The notes below the pieces were generated by a model, which searched no databases, was not told the origin of the DNA, and worked only from the letters and a program-made list of their open reading frames with translations. The translations under genes were made by a program, and so were the position numbers. Shown here in pieces: positions 53,601-63,590 of a DNA stretch of 64,000 nucleotides. Source of the DNA: Rotaria sordida (taxonomy: Eukaryota > Rotifera > Eurotatoria > Philodinida > Philodinidae); NCBI GenBank assembly GCA_905250125.1, contig CAJNOL010001216.1, positions 1 to 64,000 on the forward strand, written 5' to 3'. Within the stretch, counting starts at the first letter, position 1, and every line of letters starts with the position of its first letter.

Positions 53601-56600
53601 GCTTTTTTATTCAGTTGTTCAGGCTAATCTTTGGCAAACGCAGAAATACAAGCTCATCTTTAATAAATTATGCTATCTTAACCTATGTCGCAAACCGATG
53701 AGTTTAAAATAAGAGAAATATTTTAAAAAGTGTTTTATGGATCACAATGGAGTCATTATTATTATAGCTAAAATCTGTAAAACACGATTGTTAATAAATA
53801 ATGAATTCGATAAAAAGACAGTTACTCGTCATTCTCTCAATAGTTCTTAGAAGAAACGTCTATTCATTACGATTTTTAATAGAGAAGATGTGGCTTATCA
53901 ATATTTTTGATCACTAAATTTACAATTAATACAATAACAGATAGTAAAAGAAATAACAAACATACTTATATAAAAATAGATTAAGACAAAACAATTACCC
54001 AATGAAGAATAAATAGTAGAAACAGAAGCATAATGTTACGCAAAAATCATGGTAGCAATGCTGCCCGAACTTTCTTTTGGCGGTCTGAAATTTTGTTTTC
54101 CCAATGGTGCATTACGAGCTTTATCTTTAATTTGATAGATAACTATGTCACACATTTGTTCACACTACCGGTGGTTTCTTTTGTCTAATGGGGAAAATCG
54201 CCTTATAGCGCACATTGTACCAAACGATTTACCGGCCGATCTGACCGACCCATTCGAATCGCATGATTATCGCATAGAATAGCTAGCCCAAGAGAATTTT
54301 TACATCTGTATTCTACAAGTTCTATTTAGGTGTGGGTCTGGATCTTCTGTTTATCGACACTCACTCACACAAATTCTTTATGAGTCTTCACAGTTAACGG
54401 GATCATTTCGATCAGATGAGATTATTAGGATTAGACTTTATCTTATCGATAAAATAGCTTTTGAGATAAGAGCACTATCTATTACTCATAAACGTTAACT
54501 CTATCACTCATTACGCACTGATGTATTTAGTAATCATTCATTTTATATCTGATATTTTCATATTCTTACTTGTTCTTCCTCTCCAAAAATTGACATACGC
54601 TTAACACGTTCTTCATTACCTGGCCATTTTTTTCTCACAAGCTACGCCATAAGAAAAAGCAAATATATCAATATATTTTTTTCATATTATTGCAATGTCT
54701 TCTTACATCCAAATGATGTAAATTAATATCTTGAATAATTTCATAATGTCGTGGTAAAAGGTTTTTAAACATTTCAATAGACCATCGTTCAAGTGCTTCA
54801 GATAATAGAGTATGATTCGTATAAGCAATAGCTTTTTTTGTTATATCAAATGCTTGATTCCATTCAATATTTTCTTCATCAATGAATAAACGCATTAATT
54901 CGGCAATAGTTAATGCTGGATGTGTATCATTTAATTGAATAGCTGTTTTTTCATGAAAATGTGTAAAATCAATTTTTTGATTTGAAATTGAAAATGATTT
55001 TGAATCTTTAAAACGTCGAATAATATCTTGTAATGATGCTGATACCAAAAAATATTCTTGTTTTAAACGGAGAATTTTTCCTTCATCAAACTACAACAAA
55101 AAAAGCAAACAAATAGATTAAATAAATATTCAAACGTATCTATTTACATTATCATTTGGATATAATACTCGAATGATATTTTCTGTTAAACTCTATAAAA
55201 CAAAAACAAGAAAAGAGCCAATGGAAGAATTTTTAAATCTTTTTTTACTGTTTCAGCAACAGCACGAATATAATCACCGGAGTTAAATAATTGAAAATTA
55301 AATGCACCTAGAGCTTTTGCCGACCATAAACGTAATGTATTAACTACATTATTATTATAACCAGGTATCTAAAAATGAAAATAAGTTATCTTATTCTATA
55401 ATAGATTACATCAGTGCTTTGAAAGTAGCATAGTTTCGGCAATATGAGTAGTAACTATCGTAATTAGAGGCCATTGAATTTTTTTCAACCATAACTGTGC
55501 ATAAAAGATGATGACTATTAGTTTTGATCCCTAAAAAATGTTGGATACTATAAGTGCACCGTTTTTTTTATACAATTATTTTTTTTTAAATCTGTCCTTT
55601 ATCACAAACATAGATTTACCTATTTCATTCTGCACATGTCAATACCCTCATAAAACTAAGTGAAATAAGTATTAAAAAAACTTCTGCATTGTCTGCTTAA
55701 ATTCTTTAGAATTTTTTTCCCTAGATACTATATTCGTGATATAAACATCTGTTTAATTTTAATCTATTCTACAAAAAAAATGTAAAAAATTTTCAACATG
55801 ATATTCGATGCTATTGTCGAACTCATGATTGCTTTGAAAATCAAAAATATTTCATTTTGGATGAAATTTCGTGTATTTCACCGAACAATCTGATAATACT
55901 AAGCCGAAGTTAGCCACTCAATCTCAGAATTTCTGTTAGAAATGAATCTCTGTCAAATGATCATTTTCAACAAGTACTGATAATACATATATTTGAGATT
56001 TTTTTAGTAGAGTTTCATTCTTACGGGTGTATCATAGGGCGTAGCATGAACAATTACTGCATCGATCCATTTCTTTTTTCCATTTTCATCATTAATAACT
56101 TTACCATAGAATCGAATAGGTATAAGATGTTCTGGTCGAGCTATTTCCCATGGATTTGGAAATCTATAAAATTCATAATAGATTCACAAGAATTAAACTT
56201 TTTGTTCATTACCTTAACCAATTATCTGGATATTCATCTTGATAACCATTTGTAATTTTTTGTTGAAAAATACCTTAAACAAGACAATATTTTGGCGAAA
56301 AATCTTCTTTTAATCTCTACCATAATCATATCGAAGGCCATAACCATATCCGGAAAGTCCTAATGTAGCCATACTATCGAGAAAACAAGCAGCCAATCGT
56401 CCTGAAAATAATTAATCACTCACTCAATAATTTCATATAAAAATGGCTGATCGACAAAGAAAGTTCCAGCATAATTTTGTTTATAATGTGGTAAGTTGGA
56501 TTTCATAGTGAGTTTAATCTGTGAGACTTTTCACGATAAATTCAATAACACGCCAGAAAACAAAAGATATGGCAATCTGCTAAGCTGAAAAGTTATTAGA

Positions 56601-58442
56601 AAGATCCAAAAGATATTCTAATCAATTCTAGAATATTATCCTGAGCTTCCTATGTTTTCTAGATTTTTCTTCTTCCGATGAAACCTTTTTTTATATGTAA
56701 AATTCAATGCAAAACGTCTAAATTGCAGAGATTCATACATAATACCAGATTCAACTAATATTTATCTTTTTGAATGATTAAAATCAGTTGACAAGAAAGT
56801 AATTATTTTTCAAAAAGAATTTACAATATCGAGAATTATTAAAACACTTCCCATGTTGCATGTTTGTTCACACTACCATAGGTATACCGCGATGCTCATA
56901 AGTATCAGCAGTATACCAACAATTTTTGTTCGGTTTGAATCATATAGTTTATTATAAATTCTAACTTACCAAGACCGCCATTGCCGAGTGCTGCATCTGC
57001 TTCAAGTTCTTCTAATTCTTCAGCATTCAAACCCATTTGATACATAGCTTCATCCACAGTATTTTTAATGCCTAAATTAATCATACAATTTGATAATGCT
57101 CGTCCCATGTGAAATTCCAAAGATAGATAATAGACGCGCTAAAATAATCAAATGGATACTTGATTTCGAACTCAGCTTAACGCAAAACCTTTTCATCATT
57201 TTTAAAATGATATTGATTTGTACGAATCCATAGACCAACAAGATGATCACGAACTAAAATAAGAAGTTACTAAAGAAAATGAATAAGAATTTATTTTAAC
57301 CCTTTGAGTCCGGGTGTCCTATATATAGGACGCAGTTTAAATATTTATAAATAGAGGGTGATATTATACAATAAATTTTTTTTTATTTATATTACAACGT
57401 ATTTTATCTATTTTAGTCTTTTTTTTTAATTTTTTGTTAAATTATAATAAAAACATGGGTTTAGTTGATAAATCTGATATGATGATGCATATATCAGAAT
57501 CAATTCGAATATCTATCAAATGGTATAAAAAATTGTTTATACATATTATTGATATGACAATATTAAATTGTTTTATATTATATAAAGAAATTACAAAGAA
57601 AAATATTTCATTTATTGATTTTAGTATGCAAATCATTGGTCAAATAATTGAAAAATATGGTTTTCAAGTAAAAACTCAACGAGGACGCCCATCATTGGAT
57701 AATCCAAGTCGTCTTATAGAAAGACATTTTATAAGTACAATACCAGAAAACAAACAAAGACGTTGTGTAGTTTGTTCAGCACATAATATTGCTAAAAAAA
57801 CCAGATATGAGTGTACTGAATGTAATGTAGGCCTATGTATCGATATATGTTTCAAAAATTTTCATACTTTGAAAAATTATTAAAAATAAAATTTCTTTGA
57901 CTTTTTTCCATTAAAATTAAGAAAAAAAACTTATTTTTATATTAAAATTATAAAAAAATAAAACCCGGACTGAAAGGGTTAAACGAACCTGTATAAGCCA
58001 TGGATGTATAATAATCATGATTGCTAGCTATATCACGATCTTTAACGACGGTAAAATGTAAATGATGATAAAATCTCTGTTTGATTCCTTGAGCATTTTC
58101 TGGCTATAACGATACATAGGTAAAGATCAACTGAAATTTTCAAATTTACCATTGGAATATTACGAATTCTCATTTGTCCAAGATCTGTGCCTTTCGATTC
58201 AGATGCATTGTTTTCAGATGATATCGATCCATTTGTTGCTTCAGATGAATTTGGTTTATTGCTTTTGTCTTCTAAATCGCCTGCAATGAGGTCGTCCACG
58301 TTTTCAGTAACGGTTGCTTCAACCGGTTTGAGTGCAGATTTCTATTAGAAAATAAATTTAAATAAACAATATCAATAGATCGTTTCGATGAATTATTGGT
58401 AATATAATAATTCATCAATTAAAAACTTACTGCTTGTTCCAT
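47693..58442 (-). CDS. PYG: Glycogen phosphorylase, 21 exons
   Basis: Exons (minus): 58442-58431, 58341-58150, 58103-57989, 57253-57189, 57138-56970, 56401-56321, 56273-56213, 56163-56025, 55368-55249, 55192-55148, 55090-54707, 54641-54570, 52392-52304, 52240-52024, 51963-51757, 51703-51673, 51621-51520, 50656-50440, 49726-49589, 49537-49471 and 47908-47693. All junctions are GT-AG and keep phase, giving 912 residues. The enzyme releases glucose-1-phosphate from glycogen in the cytosol. Landmarks: TVRDHLVG; the glycine loop [61 protein letters not shown]; and [14 protein letters not shown], with the PLP lysine at K728. The N-terminus is extended by about 45 Ser/Glu-rich residues. Where vertebrate enzymes have the regulatory Ser14, this one has Arg62 (QMRIRN). 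Large introns hold a piggyBac remnant, a MITE and hairpin H16. Confidence 0.95.
47935..48065 (+). repeat. Dispersed repeat, match to 17880-18075
   Basis: Same order of segments (TTTTTGTGGAACTCGC, GAAGAAAATAGTGAATG, CCCCCTCCCCATTACAG) as the copy near 17930. It lies in the last intron of the phosphorylase gene. Confidence 0.6.
48204..49155. mobile_element. MITE in the last phosphorylase intron
   Basis: A 952-bp insert flanked by TA (48202-48203, 49156-49157). The ends ACATGCGATGCAAAAGTC form inverted repeats of about 190 bp that run through TTGCACAAATG and CCAGACATATTTTTCC. No transposase. The TA duplication suggests Tc1/mariner affinity. Confidence 0.75.
52393..54569. other. Large phosphorylase intron (2.2 kb)
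   Basis: Intron between exons 12 and 13. It holds hairpin H16 and otherwise AT-rich DNA. No transposon ends were recognised. Short GATCTTGTACGATCTT-type repeats occur near 52570-52690. Confidence 0.6.
54328..54370. repeat. Telomere-like hairpin H16 in a phosphorylase intron
   Basis: AGGTGTGGGTCTGGATC, spacer TTCTGTTTATCG, then ACACTCACTCACACA. A short, diverged member. Correct exons of one gene lie on both sides. Confidence 0.55.
57300..57978 (+). mobile_element. Internally deleted piggyBac element
   Basis: Flanked by TTAA (57296-57299, 57979-57982), with ends CCCTTTGAGTCCGGGTG and, inverted, CCCTTTCAGTCCGGGTT. It is 679 bp long and inserted in the third intron of the phosphorylase gene, antisense to it. 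It keeps only the 3' part of a transposase gene. Confidence 0.9.
57434..57883 (+). pseudogene. piggyBac transposase C-terminal remnant
   Basis: About 149 codons remain open. They include the family motif [14 protein letters not shown] (usually NxxMGGVDxxDQ), the helix [15 protein letters not shown], the stretch [17 protein letters not shown], and the cysteine-rich zinc-binding domain ([29 protein letters not shown]) that recognises the element ends. The catalytic DDD core is absent, so it cannot transpose by itself. The open frame is well preserved, which suggests a recent deletion. Confidence 0.88.
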
Positions 58443-59228
58443 GTTGAGTTATTCTTTATAAAAAAGATCTGAAGGAAATAAGTCACACAGTTTATTCACG
58501 TGTAATGCAATGGGTACGAAAGAAGAATAAATACAGCGCTGTTGTTCTTTCTCTCTTTTCTTGTTATTAACGACAGTGATGTTCTCTTCTTAGCGAGGAA
58601 CGAACCGATAAAAGAAACTAGGCAAGTAACGCGAAGAATATTGTAGAGAAAAGTTGGAAGAGCAAAAGAATGTAAACAGTTTGATGTGAACTTGCGAAAT
58701 ATAGTACGATATAAAAAAACATGTATTAATCTTTTTGTGATCAATTTCTCCTTTTTGTTGACTTATGGCTGTGATAAAATCATGACATTATGTCCGTATA
58801 GTTTGTTCGATTTATGTAGGGTATGGAATCTCTTTTGATATCGACTAGAAAATGAATTGAATAGGAAAAATTACGGAACAGCAGGTTATTGCGTGTATTT
58901 TGATTGTTTCTCTTGTAGAAGGGGCCTTCTACAGTAAAATGATTTTAACGTATCGATATAAACTATGAAGAAAAAAGAATTTTCAAGCATTATGCCACGT
59001 ATTACGTAAATGTGTAATAGACAATCGTAAGGTCAAGATCAATAAAATGATTTATTGGCTTGAGAGGAACACAAACAAAAAACAAGTTAGATGGAAGAAA
59101 CGGACAAGAGTAATAACAGACAAGACAACTTGAAGAGAACATATATATATATATATATATATATGTCTATGATGACTCATCAGAAGAGTTAAAGAACAGA
59201 AAGAAAGAAAACAACATATAACAATAAT
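58443..59228. other. Upstream region of the phosphorylase gene
   Basis: Presumed promoter and 5' UTR for the minus-strand gene. An (AT)n microsatellite lies at about 59143-59164. Confidence 0.5.
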
Positions 59229-59637
59229 GGTACTTCTTCAGAATAGTCACACCCTATCATAAGAAAGAGGAAAGGAAAAAAAAATGATTGGTGATAACGA
59301 CTCATGTACGAAAAAGAAAGATATATAGATGACGTTGTAGTGTGAAGGTGTGATCGTTCTAATAAGCATGTTCTCTCTATATTCTCTTTTCTTTCATTCT
59401 GTGTATATGTTATGGATATCATACTATTACAAATCTCTCTAGTTCTTTGTGTATACATGATATCAGTCATTGTATTCATTATGTTGAATGATGTGATATA
59501 TCTCTCTGATGTCTCTCTCCCTGGAAATCGTATGATACTATAAAAGAGTGAGAAAATAATAAGTTAAACATGCATTTGCATACAAGTTTATTCAACACTC
59601 TCTCGTTCTCTTAAAGCATATTAAAGGTTTATAAGGT

Positions 59638-60612
59638 ATGGCTTATTCAGCATTACCAAATCTTGATAATCTTAATAATCGTGAATGGGTGAAATTAACT
59701 GATGGCCTCGATAATGTTATTAGTTTTTGCCAGTTGGTAGGGCTACTTCCAGTAGCTTTGGATGATCCCTGTCCGAAAGGGCATACCAACTGGTATTTAG
59801 GAGCTAATAAAAGAATCATTGATGGTTGTTCATGGCGGTGCAGGACATGTAAATGTACCAAATCGATTCGAGATGGTACATTTTTTTCCAATTCGAAACT
59901 GGACTTGCAACAAGTAGTGGACTTAATGTATTACTGGTCGCAAGGGTTAGATTCTCACATCTTTCTCGAGCGACACTGTAATCTTAAGGGTGATGCCACC
60001 ATCGTCGACTGGAAGAACTTCATTCGAGATATATGTGTGGAATATTGTATTAAACATACAGCGATGATTGGTGGCATCGGACATATAGTGGAGATTGATG
60101 AAAGTGCTTGGACTAAAAGGAAGTACAATCGAGGGTATTTATTAACTTTCCCTTTAAGAACAGTAAAAATTATTTTTTTAAATAGTCGTATGGTAAATAC
60201 TCAATGGGTGTTTGGTGGGATCGATCGTGATACTCGAGAATGCTTTGCTGTTCCTGTTGAACATCGAGATGCTGCAACGCTCCTACCAATCATCCATGAA
60301 TTTATTTTACCGGGCACGACTATTATAAGTGATCAATGGGCAGCATATAATAGTATTTCATCTGACCCAAACATTTATGAACATAAGACTGTGAACCATT
60401 CAGTCAATTTTATAGATCCTGTTACATATGCCCATACTCAGAATATTGAGAATATGTGGATGTGTATAAAAAGGAGAAAGAAACAACAAATGGGTCAACA
60501 TAATTCATTGCTGCCCTCACACCTTGCTGAATTCATGTGGCGTCGCAAGTTTGGAGATCGGCCGTTTGAGAACTTAATAAGATGTATACGTGATTTGTAT
60601 CCTGTCCTCTAG
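59638..60612 (+). CDS. Merlin/ISXO2-type transposase
   Basis: Open over 324 codons. An in-frame 51-bp stretch (60135-60185) has intron ends (GTATTT..AAATAG) and interrupts the conserved YNRGRMVNTQWVFGG block, so the true product is probably 307 residues from exons 59638-60134 and 60186-60612. It has an N-terminal zinc-ribbon-like region (CPKGH, WRCRTCKC) and an RNase-H-like core with catalytic D154 (IVEIDESAW), D232 (IISDQWAAY) and E271 (QNIENMW), numbered on the unspliced frame. It cuts and pastes the surrounding element. No stop or frameshift was found, so the copy may be active. Confidence 0.92.
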   Translation: MAYSALPNLDNLNNREWVKLTDGLDNVISFCQLVGLLPVALDDPCPKGHTNWYLGANKRIIDGCSWRCRTCKCTKSIRDGTFFSNSKLDLQQVVDLMYYWSQGLDSHIFLERHCNLKGDATIVDWKNFIRDICVEYCIKHTAMIGGIGHIVEIDESAWTKRKYNRGYLLTFPLRTVKIIFLNSRMVNTQWVFGGIDRDTRECFAVPVEHRDAATLLPIIHEFILPGTTIISDQWAAYNSISSDPNIYEHKTVNHSVNFIDPVTYAHTQNIENMWMCIKRRKKQQMGQHNSLLPSHLAEFMWRRKFGDRPFENLIRCIRDLYPVL

Positions 60613-60680
60613 TTTTTTATCTTGTCCTCTAGCTTTTTATCCTGTCTTCTAGTTTTTTATCTTGTCCTCTAGTTTTTTTA
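60601..60680 (+). repeat. Four 20-bp tandem repeats at the transposase stop
   Basis: Four copies of a CYTGTCYTCTAGYTTTTTAT-type unit. The first contains the last codons and stop (TAG) of the transposase, and each copy repeats that TAG. Confidence 0.9.
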
Positions 60681-60945
60681 AAATAAACATTTTTTCTTTT
60701 TCCTTAGTACGACCTCTTTTTTTTTCTTAGAACGATCACACCCTCACTCTCACGTCATCTATATATCTTTCTTTTTCGTACATGAGTCGTTATCACCAAT
60801 CATTTTTTTTTCCTTTCCTCTCTCTTATGATAGGGTGTGACTATTCTGAAGAAGCACCACAATAATATATGTCACTATATCACATCCCTCCGTTCTAAAT
60901 TTGTTCGATCAAACGATGTACTGTTTTTTTAATTCGTGATGAACG

Positions 60946-62153
60946 TCAAATAATTTTTGATCCTTGATCAGATGAAGGAAGTGCTGATGGATATTTATCA
61001 TGATCAGATGTTATTGTTGTTGGATTCATAGCAATGAGATCTTCATCACTTGACCATAAACGATGTTTTATTTGCTTTTCATGACGACACCATATTTTTT
61101 CTTTAACTTTAACAGTCCAAATACGGGACCCTAACTGACTGTTCAGGACACCCAGCACCCATTCAATTTTGTTTGGGTTCTTCCTGAAATCACGAATTAG
61201 AACCTTGTTACCTTCATTAAAATGTCGTTGTTTGGTATGACGATCGAAGTTAAGTTGATAACGTTTACGAGCTATATGTGATGCATTAGGATGTAATAAA
61301 TTTAATAGTTCTAAGTTGTCATTTTAAAAATAACTCAGCTGGATTTACATTTGTTGTTGCATGAGAAGTTGATTTGCAACAAAATAAAAATTTAGAAAGA
61401 ACATCAGATATCTTTCCTCCATTATGAAGTCCTTTTTTAAGAGCAGATTTAACAATATCAACATAACGTTCAGCTTGACCGTTTGATTGAGGATGACCAG
61501 ATGTTGTTCGAATATGTCTAATTCCATTACGAGTACAGAATCCAGCAAATTCTTCAGATGTAAATTGTGTTCGATTATCAGATACAATTTCTTCACAAAA
61601 ACCATAACGAGCAAATAGTGATGTTAAAGTATTAATTGTTGTTGTTGTTGTTGTTGATATATCATTCATAATAAAAGGTTCCAACCATTTTGAATGAGCA
61701 TCGACTACAATGAGAAAATAAGAACCCATAAATTTTCCCATAAAATCAATAAGAATTCTTTGTCATGGCTGGTTAGGAACATTCCATTTTTGTAATGGAG
61801 CTTTAGCGGATTGTTTTGCATTTACTGTACAACTTTGACATTGACGAGCAAGATCTTCAATGTCTTTATCAAGTGAAGACCACCAAAAGTAACGTTGAAC
61901 TTCAGCTTTCATTCTTCCCATACCAGAATGTGTTGAATACAAATGACGTAAAAGACGATTTTTAAAACAGGTTGAAACGATTGCTCGGATACCTCAAATA
62001 ATACAACCATGTGATGTAAAAAGTTCATTGCGAATTCTGAAATAAGGTTGAAGATGTTCAGGTTGTTGTAATGGCCAACTTGAAAGTACATAATGATGAA
62101 CTTGCATAAGAATTGGATTTCTTCGAGTAGCTTAAGCAATATGTGAGGCACGA
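60946..62153 (-). pseudogene. Ty3/gypsy integrase region, truncated
   Basis: The clearest block (61319-61741) is a retroviral-type integrase core with its three acidic positions: VVDAHSKW, IVSDNRTQFTS and GHPQSNGQAERYV. Upstream (about 61780-61920) is the zinc-binding HHCC-like part (LARQCQSCTVNAKQSA). Downstream (60946-61158) is the C-terminal tail, broken from the core by a frameshift and stops. Reverse transcriptase, RNase H, gag and LTRs are absent; the 5' side is cut off exactly at hairpin H17. The element is dead. Confidence 0.8.
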
Positions 62154-62333
62154 AGGGTGTGGGTGGGTGTGGGGGTGTGGGTGGTGTGGGTGTGTGGGTG
62201 TGAGTGAGGGTGTGGGTGGGTGTGGGGGTGTGGGTGGGTGTGGGTGTTCTCTACTCCCACACCCACACCCACACCCACACCCACACCCACACCCACACAC
62301 CCACACCCACACCCACACCCACACCCACACCCT
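62154..62333. repeat. Telomere-like hairpin H17, longest symmetric member
   Basis: About 95 bp of G-rich TGTGGG/TGGGGG units, a minimal spacer GTTCTCTACTC, then about 80 bp of CCCACA units. It begins AGGGTGTG and ends CACACCCT. Confidence 0.9.
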
Positions 62334-62799
62334 CTTTTTCTTCCTGCTATTGTACATGATGTCCTGATTTCTCAATTCTCTTGGTGTGTTGTCATCAAGT
62401 AACCTCCTAGAAAGTTTCCATTCCCTCTATTGTTGTAGTATATATATACTTGCTCCTGTTCTCATTGTTCTGTTCGGTTGAACTGTTGATCAGCTGTTGT
62501 TTATGTATTCAGCGTTCTGAATTTATTGTGGAGTAATTATTTCTTGAAGCATAAATCATGACTTGACATCAACTTAGTGTGAGTGAGAAAGTATGAGTAG
62601 TGGAACACATGTATCGACTTGAATAGTCAATCCAAGGCAGAGACTTTAGCACAAAGAAATGAAGAATGAGCTTTCTAGCCGACCAGCAATAAACGCAATA
62701 ATTAATAAACCTGAGCAGACTGGCTCTGTATTTAACGTTTTTCCATCTGGCAGACTAGTCTTAGTGATGAGTTAGAACACAGAGAATGAAGTATTCTCT
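62334..62799. other. Intergenic, nothing recognised
   Basis: Between hairpin H17 and the dead transposase. No terminal repeats identified. Confidence 0.4.
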
Positions 62800-63590
62800 T
62801 TGTTGGCAATAGAGCCTCATTCATCAACCTGTTGCATGAGTTCACTGTTGAATATCTCACGAACATCAACTCTACGTATTTACAAACGGATGAAATTCAA
62901 GTCTACGTGCACAGATTAATTGACGAACTCAATGGAGATGATTATGATCAGCGGGTTAACTTCTGCGAGACTTTTTTCTCATTTAAGGACGAACCTAATC
63001 TAATCAATAAGGCATTTGATCCAAAGAAGTCACTTTCAAGTTCAATGGTTTTTTTAACCATCATGATTCGGTCTCTTGGACGACACAGAATCCAAATATC
63101 ACATGGAAGCAAACAATATAAGTTAAAGGTCCATTGTTTGGGTTGATGTCTAGTCTTAAGAAGTAATCAGTCCTTTTTTTCTTCGAAGAAATAGATTCAA
63201 AAGTGTTTCTACCCATTTTTCTATCTTTTGTCAGACAAACACTGCATTTTTCTTATGCAAGATCGCACATCACGACATTATACACGTGTTATTCGAGAGT
63301 GGCTTAATCAAAAATTCCCAACGAGGTGAATTAATCGTTCAGGTCTGATCGATTAACTTGCAAGATCACCTGACCTAACACCAGTATATTTCTTCTTGCA
63401 GGGATATGTAAAAGAAATCGTATATTAAAACAAGCTTCACAGTTTAACTCATCTTAAGAAGTTAACTGCCATAGCATTTCGAAGTTTAGACTCTACTCTG
63501 TGCCAGAAAGTTTGTGAGTGAGTGCTCGAAAGACTTCAACGGTACGTTGATGCTGATGAACATCAGTTTGAACATTGGTATTGACTTGTT
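62800..63590 (+). pseudogene. Dead Tc1/mariner-family transposase
   Basis: A first block (62832-63146; QVYVHRLIDELNGDDYDQRV then NFCETFFSF) matches the linker before the first catalytic Asp in IS630/Tc1-type transposases. After several frameshifts, a later block near 63350-63420 reads RSPDLTPVYFFLQGYVKEIV, the third-catalytic-residue region. A C-terminal block near 63510-63580 ends in VDADEHQFEHWY. The order and spacing fit one transposase with many stops. No terminal inverted repeats were found. Confidence 0.7.

Larger units (their letters stand above)
59229..60858 (+). mobile_element. Merlin (IS1595-like) DNA transposon, apparently complete
   Basis: Perfect 8-bp target duplication ACAATAAT at 59221-59228 and 60859-60866. 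The inverted ends GGTACTTCTTCAGAATAGTC and GGTGCTTCTTCAGAATAGTC extend about 130 bp inward with few differences. It contains one full transposase gene. An 8-bp duplication with GG ends fits Merlin. Confidence 0.93.

Noticed and set aside
61319..61741. Reading the integrase block as a live retroelement gene
   Set aside because: No reverse transcriptase, gag or LTRs are present, the flanking parts are out of frame, and the 5' side is cut off at the hairpin.
9157..62333. CRISPR array or ordinary microsatellites as explanation for the hexamer tracts
   Set aside because: There are no regular repeat-spacer units. The paired inverted arms with a recurring spacer motif are more specific than simple microsatellites.
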